Part shown: positions 46,876-55,974 of the stretch, piece by piece | Numbering within the stretch: the first letter of the stretch is position 1 | Layout of the letters: each line of letters opens with the position of its first letter | Origin: VSJD01 sp041653875 | GTDB lineage: Bacteria > Verrucomicrobiota > Kiritimatiellia > JAAZAB01 | Length of the DNA stretch: 64,000 bases | Direction: 5' to 3' | Assembly: GCA_041653875.1 (NCBI GenBank) | Contig: JBAZEM010000002.1 | Location: 172,173-236,172, forward strand | Position numbers and translations under genes: made by a program | The notes under the pieces: model-generated | The model's input: the letters and a program-made list of their open reading frames with translations, nothing else | Databases searched by the model: none | What the model was told of the DNA's origin: nothing

Positions 46876-47967
46876 ATGTCCATCGTCCATGATATTTTGG
46901 CACAAGCGGTGGCCATGGATGCTTCCGATGTGCATCTGAAGGCCGAGGCCCAGCCGTTCTTCCGGGTGCGCGGCGCCCTGGCGGAAAGCGGTCTGCCAAA
47001 ACTCAGCGGCGCTGACCTTAAACGCATCGTCGCGGATATCCTGCCGGACCATCTTAAAAGCAAGCCCGAACCAGATTTGGAGATGGATTTTTCGCATTAC
47101 GAGGAGGGAGTGGGCCGCTTTAGAGTCAATGTTTTCATGTCGCGCCATATCCCGACCCTGGCGTTCCGTTATGTAAAAACCAAAATCCCCACCATCGCGG
47201 AACTGCGCCTGCCGCCCATCCTGGAGAATCTGGCCTTGAAGGACAGCGGCATCATTTTGCTCTGCGGCGCCACGAGTTCGGGCAAGTCCACCACCCTGGC
47301 GGCCTTGCTCGACTGTATCAACCGCCGCCAATGCTGTCGGATCATCACCGTGGAAGACCCGCTGGAATATATTTTCACGGATATGCGGTCGGTCATTACC
47401 CAGCGCGAGGTGGGCCTCGATACACCGTCGTTCCACTCGGCGCTCAAGCATGTTTTGCGGCAGGATCCCGACGTCATCATGATCGGCGAAATGCGCGACG
47501 CCATCAGCCTTTCCGTGGCGCTCAGCGCGGCGGAGACCGGCCACTTGGTGCTCTCGACCCTGCACGTCAACACGGCGGCCCAGTCGGTGCACCGGATCCT
47601 CGATTTCTTTCCCAACAGCGAGCGCGACCAGGTCCGCATGACGCTGGCCGGCAACCTGGAGGCCGTGTTGTGCCAGCGGCTGGCGCCGGCCAAGCAAGGC
47701 GGGGTCATAGCGGCCGTGGAGGTCATGATCAACACGCCCACCGTGCGCAAGCTGATCTCGGAAAACAAACTGGATACTTTGCAGGCCGCCATCGAGACCG
47801 GCGCGGAAGACGGCATGCAAACTTTCAACCAGGCTTTACTCAAGCTGATCAAAAGCGGGATCGTCACCGAAAAGAACGGCCTGGCCTGCTCACCCAGTCC
47901 CGAACAGCTCAAGATGAACCTGCAGGGCATCTTCCTCGACGAAGGCCGCCGCATCCTGGGCAACTAA
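46876..47967 (+). CDS. pilT: Type IV pilus retraction ATPase PilT
   Basis: A 363-residue hexameric ATPase that powers pilus disassembly. The N-terminal PAS-like domain ends near residue 100. The Walker A is GATSSGKST, the Asp box is ITVEDPLEYIF, the Walker B is DVIMIGEMRD, the His box is TGHLVLSTLHVNTA, and the C-terminal region contains the AIETGAEDGMQTFNQALLKLI retraction motif (AIRxG-like). That last motif separates PilT from PilB. The pilin and assembly genes lie 8 kb downstream. There is no clear ribosome site at 46876; the preceding 70 bases are word repeats. Confidence 0.94.
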   Translation: MSIVHDILAQAVAMDASDVHLKAEAQPFFRVRGALAESGLPKLSGADLKRIVADILPDHLKSKPEPDLEMDFSHYEEGVGRFRVNVFMSRHIPTLAFRYVKTKIPTIAELRLPPILENLALKDSGIILLCGATSSGKSTTLAALLDCINRRQCCRIITVEDPLEYIFTDMRSVITQREVGLDTPSFHSALKHVLRQDPDVIMIGEMRDAISLSVALSAAETGHLVLSTLHVNTAAQSVHRILDFFPNSERDQVRMTLAGNLEAVLCQRLAPAKQGGVIAAVEVMINTPTVRKLISENKLDTLQAAIETGAEDGMQTFNQALLKLIKSGIVTEKNGLACSPSPEQLKMNLQGIFLDEGRRILGN

Positions 47968-48039
47968 GAAATGAAGAATGCAGAAACATTTTCCGCCATA
48001 GCGGATCCGCTTCAGGCGGACAGAGCTTAGCCTTTTGGT

Positions 48040-48239
48040 TATTAATCAAAAGACTGGCATGAGACACCTTCTTGGGCAGTGGAATGATAGCCACCCCGCG
48101 TTTGGCCATGACGGAGAGCGCCCAGGGGCGCCAGCGTAACGGCTTGGCGGCCTTTATTCTTCAGCCGGTGCACAACGGTCACTTCATTCCGGCGCCCGGC
48201 CAGGGTGATATCCATCGTCTTCCGCACACGGTTCAGCGC
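48040..48239 (-). pseudogene. Relic of a DUF4380-like protein gene
   Basis: In one frame the reverse strand reads VRKTMDITLAGRRNEVTV and VHRLKNKGRQAVTLAP down to about 48126. After one extra C the reading continues in the next frame as WALSVMAKRGVAIIPLPKKV. The joined sequence matches the central LAPWALxVMAxGGVAIxPLP part of DUF4380-type beta-sandwich proteins. Both the N- and C-terminal parts are missing, and the left end merges with a GCGGATCCGC repeat near 48005. The family name is from memory of the motif, so it is tentative; the frameshift and truncation are directly visible. Confidence 0.55.
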
Positions 48240-48411
48240 GCCAGAAGCCTGGAACGTACGAATGCCGCCGGAGATTCCACGAATAAATCTTGAGTTTTCG
48301 AGATCTTGCAAGTAAATTACACACTTGTCAACCATCTTCCCAATCGATTAAATTCCTATGTATCCTGACATTCCGACCGCTGACATCCGATCTCTGATCT
48401 CTTTCCTCACC

Positions 48412-49407
48412 ATGGACACACCTCCCAAAACCTCGTTCACCTATCCGCTGACGGAGGCCCAGCAAATCCTGCTCACGGAGGTATTGCAGACCGGCAACTT
48501 TCGTCCCATCGTGGTTCCCTACGCCAATGTGGCGGCCGAAACCGACACCTGCCGGATCATCCTCTACCAGAGCGGCAAATGCCTGGTGCAGGGGCGCGCG
48601 GCGCAGGAATTCGTGACTTATGTGCTGGAGCCCAGGGTGCTGGGCCGCGTCGGCGTGGGGTACGAGGAAATGCTCAATCCGGAAGTTTATTCGCCCCACA
48701 TGGGCATCGACGAAAGCGGCAAAGGCGATTTCTTCGGCCCGCTGGTCATCGCCGGCGCGTACGCGGACAAGGAACTGGCCAAAACCATGCTGGCCATGGG
48801 CGTGAAGGACAGTAAAAACATATCCAGCGACAAAAAAGCCCATCAACTGGCGCGCGATATCCGCGACCTGCTGGGCCGGCGGTTCAGCATCGTGACGATC
48901 GGCCCGCAAGCCTACAACCGGCTATACTCGAAATTCCGCAGTGTCAATGCCATGCTTTCCTGGGGCCATGCCCGCGCCATCGAAAATTTACTGGAGCAGG
49001 TTCCGGCGTGCCCGCGCGCCATTTCCGATCAGTTTGGCGACAAGGAGCAGGTCAAGCGGGCGCTGATGACGCGCGGCCGCAAGGTGGAATTGGTACAGCG
49101 CCACCGGGCTGAGGCCGACGTGGCCGTGGCGGCGGCCTCCATCCTGGCGCGTTCGGCTTTCCTTAACGCCCTGGATAAATTGCACAAGGATTACAATCGG
49201 GCATTTCCCAAAGGCGCCTCCGAGCAGGTCAAGGCCGCGGCCGAGGAGCTGGTCAAACAGCATGGCCCCGCCATTTTGTTGCAAACGGCCAAATGCCATT
49301 TCCGCACCACCGACCAGGTGCTGGAAAAACTCGGCATCCAACGCGCCGCGCTCGGCCCGGAAGGCCGGGTTAAATCCAAGCCATACACTTTCCGGCCGAA
49401 ACATTGA
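48412..49407 (+). CDS. rnhC: Ribonuclease HIII
   Basis: A 331-residue RNase H type 2 superfamily enzyme that removes RNA from RNA/DNA hybrids. An N-terminal TBP-like substrate-binding domain (about 1-90, including CLVQGRAAQEFVTYVLEP) distinguishes HIII from HII. The catalytic core begins MGIDESGKGDFFGPLVIAG, with DESGKGD as the HIII active-site signature, and continues with VKDSKNIS and the HRAEADVAVAAASILAR helix. The start at 48412 is chosen from homology-like length; the ATG at 48358 would add 18 residues encoded partly by a TCTGATCTCT word repeat. Confidence 0.92.
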   Translation: MDTPPKTSFTYPLTEAQQILLTEVLQTGNFRPIVVPYANVAAETDTCRIILYQSGKCLVQGRAAQEFVTYVLEPRVLGRVGVGYEEMLNPEVYSPHMGIDESGKGDFFGPLVIAGAYADKELAKTMLAMGVKDSKNISSDKKAHQLARDIRDLLGRRFSIVTIGPQAYNRLYSKFRSVNAMLSWGHARAIENLLEQVPACPRAISDQFGDKEQVKRALMTRGRKVELVQRHRAEADVAVAAASILARSAFLNALDKLHKDYNRAFPKGASEQVKAAAEELVKQHGPAILLQTAKCHFRTTDQVLEKLGIQRAALGPEGRVKSKPYTFRPKH

Positions 49408-49409
49408 CG

Positions 49410-49520
49410 TCGTGGATTCTTCGGCCTGCCCTCCATCATGTCCGCCATAGCCTTGGCGACGGCGGAAGCCCCCGGGGCGACGGCGGGCGGCCACGGCGTC
49501 ACCGCCGCGGCTACACAAGC
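49410..49520. repeat. Hairpin mosaic between rnhC and the DUF1573 gene
   Basis: Read on the reverse strand it contains GTAGCCGCGGCGGTGACGCC, GTGGCCGCCCGCCG, and GCCGAAGAATCCACG. These are the same blocks in the same order as 55686-55790, and partly as inside the nuclease gene at 33714-33735. Confidence 0.6.
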
Positions 49521-49528
49521 CACCCGCC

Positions 49529-50524
49529 TCAGGGCGGCTCGCCGATCCGGAAGGGAACGGTTAATTCGGGCATGGCGGCGCAATCGGTGACGATGGTCAA
49601 AGCCCGTCCGTCAAGTTCCGGCCGGGACCGTAGATTCCTCAATTCGATCCGGGTTCCTTTGAACAGGGTGGCATGGACCGTAACGTCCATGTCCGGGAAC
49701 GGCGGGTCCACACGCACGACTTTGAAATTCTGTTTGCGGCTGGACTGGACCAGGAGCAAGCGTGAAACCGGCTGGTTGGTGTCGCCCGCCAGCCGGATCT
49801 CGTCCGGCACGGTGTAGATATCCCCCACCACCCGCCCCTGCATGGACACGGTCAATCGCGGATAGCGGGGGGCATCGGTGGCAATCCACACCTCGGTCGC
49901 AAACCGACCGAGTATCAGCGGCAACACAGGCCGAATCCGGAGCCGATAGGCCCGGCCCGGTTTATTCGTCTCCAAATCGACAGCAAACGCCGGCAAAAGC
50001 GCACCGGCGCCGGTGACATGGCCCGGCGCCGAATCGTCGAATTCGATGGACACCGTCTTGACTTCAGCCGCATCGCTCCGCAAATTGCCCCAATAAATCC
50101 GGTCGGGCTTCACCGCCACCTCGGCCACGGCCCCGCCAATCAAGCTTAATGTCAGACGGGGCTGGCCAGGATCGTTGGACTCGATCGTCACGCGCTTGTG
50201 CTGAGCGCCGGAGCGGCCCTTGAGAATGAGCCGCACCTGCACGGCAATCTGCTCGCCCGGATGGATGATCCTGTTTTCCAGGCGCACCCGCGCGCAACCG
50301 CAATCGGTCTGGACCCGGTAAATAACGAGCGGCGCCGCGCCTTCGTTGGCCAGCATAAAAGTGTGCGGCACGGCGTTGGTGTTGCTCAGCGCGCCGAACC
50401 AATATTCCGGTTCGTCGCAGATTAGGCGGGGCAGGTCGCGGGCGGGAGCGGCGGCGGACATAAGGCAGAAGCAAACGCCGAACATCCAACATCGAACATC
50501 GAACATCGAATGTAAAGAAAACAT
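49529..50524 (-). CDS. Exported DUF1573-domain protein
   Basis: A protein of about 331 residues with a signal-like N-terminus (MFSLHSMFDVRCWMFGVCFC) leading to AAAPARD. The mature part starts ICDEPEYWFGALSNTNAVPHTFMLANEGAAPLVIYRVQTDCGCARV, the DUF1573 pattern with its invariant CGC. A second immunoglobulin-like repeat and a C-terminal one follow (RLLLVQSSRKQNFKVV, IVTDCAAMPELTVP). Family members are exported structural proteins of PVC and Bacteroidetes. The signal peptide is partly encoded by the GATGTTGGATGTTC satellite, and the open frame upstream runs through a GACCTCT heptamer array. The exact start is therefore uncertain. Confidence 0.78.
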   Translation of the reverse strand: MFSLHSMFDVRCWMFGVCFCLMSAAAPARDLPRLICDEPEYWFGALSNTNAVPHTFMLANEGAAPLVIYRVQTDCGCARVRLENRIIHPGEQIAVQVRLILKGRSGAQHKRVTIESNDPGQPRLTLSLIGGAVAEVAVKPDRIYWGNLRSDAAEVKTVSIEFDDSAPGHVTGAGALLPAFAVDLETNKPGRAYRLRIRPVLPLILGRFATEVWIATDAPRYPRLTVSMQGRVVGDIYTVPDEIRLAGDTNQPVSRLLLVQSSRKQNFKVVRVDPPFPDMDVTVHATLFKGTRIELRNLRSRPELDGRALTIVTDCAAMPELTVPFRIGEPP

Positions 50525-50540
50525 GGTCACAAATAATTGT

Positions 50541-50657
50541 TGACCTCTGACCTCTGATCTCTGACCTCTGATCTCTGACCTCTGACCTCTGACCTCTGAT
50601 CTCTGACCTCTGACCTCTGATCTCTGACCTCTGACCTCTGACCTCTGATCTCTGACT
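50541..50657. repeat. TGACCTC heptanucleotide satellite
   Basis: Some sixteen tandem 7-base units, TGACCTC or TGATCTC, fill the gap between the cysE stop and the DUF1573 gene. TCTGATCTCT words also precede rnhC near 48390. Confidence 0.85.
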
Positions 50658-50664
50658 ACTCCCG

Positions 50665-51585
50665 TCACTCGGCCGTCTGGATTAGGGGCTTGGGCTGTTG
50701 GTTATAGACCTTGGCGAGCGCCGGCACGGAATGGGTCAGCCAGACGTTGCCGCCGATCACGGCGCCTTCGCCGACAATCGTTTCACCGCCCAGGATCGTG
50801 GCCCCGGCGTAGATCGTCGCGTTGGCGCGCACTTCGGGATGCCGCTTGATGCCCTTGATGGGGTTGCCGTGCTCGTCTTTGGGGAAACTCAGGGCGCCCA
50901 GCGTGACGCCTTGATACAGCTTCACATTTTCGCCAATGACGCAGGTTTCCCCGATGACCACGCCCGTGCCGTGGTCGATAAAAAATCCGCCGCCGATCCG
51001 GGCGCCCGGATGGATATCGATGCCCGTGCTCGAATGGGCCTGTTCCGACATGATCCGCGGGATCAGCGGCACGCCCTTCTGGTAAAGAACGTGGGCAATG
51101 CGGTGAATGGCGATGGCTTGCAGTCCGGGGTAGCTCATGACAATTTCCATGAGCGAGCGGGCGGCCGGATCACCGTCATAGGCCGCCTGGATATCCCGCT
51201 GGAGCAGGTTGCGGATGCTTGGCAGGGATTCGACCAGGGCCATGACGGCTTCCTCCGCCTTTTTGCGGCAGTCCCCGCAATCCTTGCATTTCTCGAACTC
51301 GCATTGGTAGCGGAACGCATTTTCGGCCTGCGCCGCCAGGAGCAGCGCGGCCGAACGGATTTGGGTGTTATACAGAGTTTCCATGTGGCTTTCGGCCAGC
51401 GGCGCGCGCCCATGACAGCCGGGGAACAGAATACCCATGAATTCGTCCACAACCGCATGCACGGCCTTTTGTCCGGCCAGGTTGAAGCGCTTCTCCGTGT
51501 TGACACCGACCTGGCAGTCCACGCAACGCGAGAGGTCGTTCGCAATGGCCGGCAATTTGTTGTCCATCCATTCGGCAAGTTTCAT
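50665..51585 (-). CDS. cysE: Serine O-acetyltransferase (EpsC-type)
   Basis: A 306-residue enzyme making O-acetylserine for cysteine synthesis. A helical N-terminal domain includes a Cys-rich CEFEKCKDCGDC segment, unusual for CysE and possibly metal-binding. The left-handed beta helix has DIHPGARIGGGFFIDHGTGVVIGETCVIGENVKLYQGVTLGA with the catalytic His of FIDHGTG. The end PALAKVYNQQPKP lacks the classical C-terminal Ile needed to bind cysteine synthase. It sits one gene away from the metX-metW fusion, so sulfur amino-acid genes are loosely grouped here. Confidence 0.9.
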   Translation of the reverse strand: MKLAEWMDNKLPAIANDLSRCVDCQVGVNTEKRFNLAGQKAVHAVVDEFMGILFPGCHGRAPLAESHMETLYNTQIRSAALLLAAQAENAFRYQCEFEKCKDCGDCRKKAEEAVMALVESLPSIRNLLQRDIQAAYDGDPAARSLMEIVMSYPGLQAIAIHRIAHVLYQKGVPLIPRIMSEQAHSSTGIDIHPGARIGGGFFIDHGTGVVIGETCVIGENVKLYQGVTLGALSFPKDEHGNPIKGIKRHPEVRANATIYAGATILGGETIVGEGAVIGGNVWLTHSVPALAKVYNQQPKPLIQTAE

Positions 51586-51670
51586 GGCTTGTATTCCTTT
51601 TACGGTAGCTATCGGTTAATAGACCGTGTTATTCTCATCATGTTTCCGCGCATCACATTGACATGGTCGA

Positions 51671-51884
<214 letters not shown>

Positions 51885-51886
51885 GA

Positions 51887-52174
51887 TTAGGTTAAATCGC
51901 AATATAAATCCTTCCAGTCCGGATTCGATTTTTCTATCAACTCAATCTTCCATCTTCTATTCCATTTTTTCAGCCGCTTTTCATAACGAATGGCAGATTT
52001 TACGTCATCAAAGCGTTCGTAGAAGACAAGATTATGAATCTTATATTTTTTTGTAAAACCCTCAATCAAACTATTTTTATGTTCATAAACCCGTCTTATC
52101 AAGCTATCGGTAACCCCAATATAAAGAGTGCCGTTTCGCTTGCTGGCCATAATATAAACATAATAGGCCTTCAT
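51887..52174 (-). CDS. Stand-alone GIY-YIG nuclease
   Basis: A 95-residue single-domain protein, MKAYYVYIMASKRNGTLYIGVT. It shows the two family motifs (YVY and LYIG), the Arg of LIRRVYEHK, Glu in AIRYEKRLK, and the closing W-K-x-L-I/E region (NRRWKIELIEKSNPDWKDLY). Members of this group (UPF0213-like) are small endonucleases of unknown role that occur scattered near repeats in many bacteria. AAGGA three bases before the ATG supports the start. Its stop codon abuts a dRS3-like palindrome, and it starts six bases before the metX-metW stop on the same strand. Confidence 0.9.
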   Translation of the reverse strand: MKAYYVYIMASKRNGTLYIGVTDSLIRRVYEHKNSLIEGFTKKYKIHNLVFYERFDDVKSAIRYEKRLKKWNRRWKIELIEKSNPDWKDLYCDLT

Positions 52175-52180
52175 TGGTCC

Positions 52181-54004
52181 TTATACCCTTGCGATCCGGA
52201 TCAAAACCCGGTCGGACCCCAGGTTGCGCCAGCCCAGGCGGAGCAAGGCGGCATCGCCCCAGCCGCGCGGAATGCAGACGGTATCCACAATGCGGATACG
52301 ATCCATGCGGCACAGGGCGTGAAAATCCTTCAGCGTGGAGAGATGGATGTTGGGCGTGTCGTACCACTCGAAAGGCAGACTGCCGGAAACCGGCATGCGG
52401 CCTTTAAGCCCCAGCCGCAGACGATGCCGCCAATTGCCGAAATTGGGAAAACTCACAATTCCCTCGCGCGCCACGCGCAGCATTTCATTAAGGACCAGGC
52501 GCGGCTTGCGCACCACCTGCAGGGTCTGGCTGAGCACGGCATAATCGTAAGCCCCGTCCGGGATGACGCTTAAGCCCGCGTCGAGGTCGCACTGAAACAC
52601 ATCGAGACCTTTGCGCAGAACGCCAATGACATGCTCCAGGTCGATATCCATGCCCAGGCCGGTGACGGCCTTGCGGGCCATTAGTTCGCAAAGCAGTTCG
52701 CCGTCACCGCAGCCGAGGTCGAGAACCCGCGCGCCGGGCACAATTTGACCGACGATACGGATGTAATCCTCGGACGCCAATTCGCCGTGGACTCTTTTGC
52801 GCACAAGTCGCCGGGGCGGTAAAACAGCGGTTGCCGGCGGGGCCAGGCAGGGGGTGCGCGCCGATTCCAGGAACGTGCGCAACACGTCGGCCAAACGCTC
52901 CACCTCGACCAGAAACGCATCGTGCCCATAAGGCGACGGCAGAAGGCAATAGGAAACGTGCTTGCCGGCGCGCACGAGCGCCTGGGCCACGGCCAGCGAT
53001 TGTTCCGGCGGGAAAAGCCAGTCCGAACTGAGCGCCACGACCAGAACATGCGCGCGCGGATCCACGGCGTGAAAAGCCTCGGCCGGGTCGGCGCAATTTT
53101 CGGCCAGATCGAAGATATCCATGGCCTCGGTAATGTGCAGGTAAGAGTTGGCGTCGAACCGGTCAACGAACTTGGATCCCTGGTAATCCAGATAGCTTTC
53201 CACCTGGAACGGGGTGGCAAAACGCGGCAGGGGCTCATGGATCGCTTTCTTCTCGCGCCCGAATTTAAGCTTCATATTTTCGGAGGAAAGATAGGTGATG
53301 TGTCCGATCATGCGCGCCTGGGCCAAACCCTGGTCGGGGGTCTGCGCTTTGCCATAATAGTCGCCATCGGCCCAGGCGGGATCGGCCTGAATGGCGTTGC
53401 GGCCCACGATATCGAACGCCAGCGCCTGGGCCGAAAGGCTCATGGCCGAAGCGATGCACACGCCTTTGTCCACCACAAGCGGATAGCGGCGAATCCATTC
53501 CAGGACCTGCATGCCCCCAAACGACCCCCCGATGACCGCCGCCAGGCGCTTAATGCCCAAATGCTGGAGCAGAAGATACTGGACTTGAACCATATCGCCG
53601 GCAGTGATTGCGGGAAAGGACGAGCCGTAGGGACGGCCCGTGCGCGGATTGAGCGAGGAAGGCCCCGTCGTCCCCATGCAACCGCCGAGAATGTTGGCGC
53701 AAATCACGTGAAAGCGATTGGTGTCGATCCCTTTGCCGGGCCCGACCATGGCGTCCCACCAGCCGGATTTTTTATCCTGCGGACTGTGATAACCGGCCAC
53801 ATGCGCATCGCCGGTAAGCGCATGGCAAATATAAACGACATTGTCGCCGGCGGGCGCAAGCTTCCCGTAACTTTCGTAAGCCACCTGCAGTTCCGGCAGG
53901 CTCGCGCCGCTTTCCAGAACCAACCCCTCCGGCGGCAGGCGGATGGAGACGTATTTCGTCTCCACCAATCCCACGCTGGTTTCGGTTGTGCCGGAGGCGC
54001 TCAT
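52181..54004 (-). CDS. metX-metW: Homoserine O-acetyltransferase fused to MetW
   Basis: A 607-residue fusion. Residues about 1-375 are MetX, an alpha/beta hydrolase that acetylates homoserine for methionine synthesis: NVVYICHALTGDAHVAGY, the nucleophile Ser in IGGSFGGMQVLEW, the Asp of SSDWLFPPEQS, and the His of SPYGHDAFLVE. Residues about 420-607 are MetW, a Rossmann methyltransferase-like partner: VPGARVLDLGCGDGELLCEL, DYAVLSQTLQVV and SFPNFGNWRHRLRL. In most bacteria metX and metW are adjacent separate genes. The linker (about 376-420) is Ala/Pro-rich. The start is uncertain: ATG 54004 is chosen at MSASGTTETSVGLVETKYV; ATG 54034 is an alternative, and further upstream the frame is satellite DNA. 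Confidence 0.92.
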   Translation of the reverse strand: MSASGTTETSVGLVETKYVSIRLPPEGLVLESGASLPELQVAYESYGKLAPAGDNVVYICHALTGDAHVAGYHSPQDKKSGWWDAMVGPGKGIDTNRFHVICANILGGCMGTTGPSSLNPRTGRPYGSSFPAITAGDMVQVQYLLLQHLGIKRLAAVIGGSFGGMQVLEWIRRYPLVVDKGVCIASAMSLSAQALAFDIVGRNAIQADPAWADGDYYGKAQTPDQGLAQARMIGHITYLSSENMKLKFGREKKAIHEPLPRFATPFQVESYLDYQGSKFVDRFDANSYLHITEAMDIFDLAENCADPAEAFHAVDPRAHVLVVALSSDWLFPPEQSLAVAQALVRAGKHVSYCLLPSPYGHDAFLVEVERLADVLRTFLESARTPCLAPPATAVLPPRRLVRKRVHGELASEDYIRIVGQIVPGARVLDLGCGDGELLCELMARKAVTGLGMDIDLEHVIGVLRKGLDVFQCDLDAGLSVIPDGAYDYAVLSQTLQVVRKPRLVLNEMLRVAREGIVSFPNFGNWRHRLRLGLKGRMPVSGSLPFEWYDTPNIHLSTLKDFHALCRMDRIRIVDTVCIPRGWGDAALLRLGWRNLGSDRVLIRIARV

Positions 54005-54318
54005 GTGTTTGGTGTTCAGGATTGATACCGGCATGGGAGCAAGGGTGTATCGGTGTATGGGAGCATGAACTTGTGGCACATATGTTTGACTCCCATACCC
54101 CCATACGCCCATACTTCTTTTTTATGCGTACCGCGCCAGTTCCAGACCGCGGTCGCGGAAATAGGGAAACCCGATCTTGTCGAATTTCAGAAAACAATTT
54201 TACAAACCGCGCTTGTTTCCGAATTCTTTTTCAATCAAAAATCAGAAATCCGAAATCAGAAATATTACAGACGCACTTCCGGCTTGATGTTTAAGCCATG
54301 CCAATGCCATAATCAAGC

Positions 54319-55665
54319 ATGAAATCATCTCCCCCAATCTCGCAGATCATCAAGCGCGAAGGCAATTTGGCGCCTTATGACCGCGACCGGATCGGCACGG
54401 CCATCTTCCGGGCCATGGCCTCGCTCGGCCAGGGCGACCGCGCCCAGGCGGATTCCCTGGCGCTGGACGTCGAAGAAGCGCTCAAGGCCGCCTACGGGAC
54501 GGAAGCCACGCCAAGCGTGGAGGAAATTCAGGATATCGTCGAGGAAACGCTCATGGAGCGGGGGGCGGTCAAGACCGCCCGAGCCTACATCATTTACCGC
54601 AACCAGCGCGCCCAGGCCCGCGCCGCCCGCGCCTATGCGTTCGAAGTCACCGACAACATCCCTTACAAAAAAATCTACGAGGTGTTGCGCTGGAACATGG
54701 ACCACGGGTGCGACTCGATCGGCGACCTCAACGACCTCATCGCCGGCGGGCATTTCCCCCGCCTGGTCCGGGAAACCGACCGGCGCTACGACGAGGAACT
54801 CGATCGGTGTGCCGCCCAGATCATGGAGCGGCAGGACGCCGTTCGGCTCGTCATTGTCGCCGGCCCCTCCTCCTCCGGCAAAACGACCACGACCGCCAAG
54901 CTCAGCGAGCGCCTGGCGCGCGTGGGACTGGGGTTCAAGGCCATTAACGTTGACAACTATTTCTTCGATCTCGAACAGCATCCCAAGGACGAGTTCGGCG
55001 ACTACGATTACGAGGCGCCGCAGTCCCTGGACCTGAAGCTGATCAACGAACACCTGGGCGCGCTCCTGGCGGGCGAAACCATCCAAGCCCCGCGCTACGA
55101 TTTTAAAACCGGCAAGCGCACCCTGGCCGTCGAACCTTTGCGGCTTGAGCGCAACCAGATCATCCTGCTGGACAGCCTGCATGGATTGTACCAGGATATG
55201 ACCGGCGGTATCCCGGCGGAGCATAAGTTCCGGCTTTACATCGAGACCCTCGGCCAGTTGCGCGCCGCCGACGGCGCCTTCATGCGCTGGGCCGACAATC
55301 GGCTGATGCGCCGCATGCTCCGCGACAGCCTGCACCGCAATTCCAGGCCGGAAACGACCTTGACCCACTGGCACTACGTCCGGCGCAGTGAGCTTAAAAA
55401 CATCATCCCATTTATCGACACAGCGGACTTCTTAGTCAATAGCGCCCTGCCCTACGAAATCCCGCTTCTTAAACACCGGTTGTTTCGCTATTTCCCGGAA
55501 GCCGTTGCGCGTTACCAGCAGGATCCCAGCCGGCAGGACGCCTATATCCGGGCCAAACGGGTCTGTGATTTCCTGGAACCTTTGACAGCCGTCGCCGACG
55601 ATGCATGCGTGCCGACGGACTCGCTGTTGCGGGAATTTATCGGGGGGAGCCGGTACGAGGTGTAG
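54319..55665 (+). CDS. ATP-cone domain fused to a uridine-kinase-like P-loop kinase
   Basis: A 448-residue protein. Residues about 8-95 form an ATP-cone (IIKREGNLAPYDRDRIGTAIFRAM ... VEETLMERGAVKTARAYIIYR), the nucleotide-sensing module best known from ribonucleotide reductase and NrdR. Residues about 175-448 are a phosphoribulokinase/uridine kinase domain: Walker A GPSSSGKTT (182-190), INVDNYFFD, GDYDYEAPQSLDLKLI, and LLDSLHGLYQD. Likely it phosphorylates a nucleoside such as uridine, with allosteric control by (d)ATP through the cone; that control is inference. A similar kinase without the cone exists in many bacteria. No ribosome site is evident. Confidence 0.86.
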   Translation: MKSSPPISQIIKREGNLAPYDRDRIGTAIFRAMASLGQGDRAQADSLALDVEEALKAAYGTEATPSVEEIQDIVEETLMERGAVKTARAYIIYRNQRAQARAARAYAFEVTDNIPYKKIYEVLRWNMDHGCDSIGDLNDLIAGGHFPRLVRETDRRYDEELDRCAAQIMERQDAVRLVIVAGPSSSGKTTTTAKLSERLARVGLGFKAINVDNYFFDLEQHPKDEFGDYDYEAPQSLDLKLINEHLGALLAGETIQAPRYDFKTGKRTLAVEPLRLERNQIILLDSLHGLYQDMTGGIPAEHKFRLYIETLGQLRAADGAFMRWADNRLMRRMLRDSLHRNSRPETTLTHWHYVRRSELKNIIPFIDTADFLVNSALPYEIPLLKHRLFRYFPEAVARYQQDPSRQDAYIRAKRVCDFLEPLTAVADDACVPTDSLLREFIGGSRYEV

Positions 55666-55685
55666 TTTGCGATGGCAACTGTTTA

Positions 55686-55800
55686 ATGTAGCCTCGGCGA
55701 AACTCTGAGTGAAGCCTGGGTGACGCCGTGGCCGCCCGCCGGCGCCCCGGGGCCATGGTGGACAGACCGAAGAATCCACGCCGTCGCATAAAGCTATGGC
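55686..55800. repeat. Hairpin mosaic downstream of the kinase gene
   Basis: The span includes GTAGCCTCGGCGAAACTCTG, TGAAGCCTGGGTGACGCCGTGG, CCGCCCGCCGGCGCC, and GCCGAAGAATCCACGCCG. Blocks are shared with 13620-13700 and 49410-49520. The rest of the 55666-55918 gap shows no gene. Confidence 0.6.
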
Positions 55801-55918
55801 GGGCAGACTGGCGGAAAATTCATTGACATGCACTTAAGCTGTCGGACGATTAGGCCAACGTTCCGAAAAAACGCGAGCCTACCTGCCCGCGGCTACAACA
55901 CGAAACTCCTACTCTTCC

Positions 55919-55952
55919 AAAAAAGAACTCCACCCCCTGCGGGGTGGAGTTC
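55919..55952 (-). terminator. Rho-independent terminator of the pilin gene
   Basis: GAACTCCACCCC (55925-55936) and GGGGTGGAGTTC (55941-55952) make a perfect 12-bp stem with a CTGC loop. On the reverse strand six T follow. It lies 22 bases after the pilin stop, so the pilin is the last gene of its transcript and is likely expressed alone. Confidence 0.9.
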
Positions 55953-55974
55953 GTCAACGAACGATCCCATCGTC

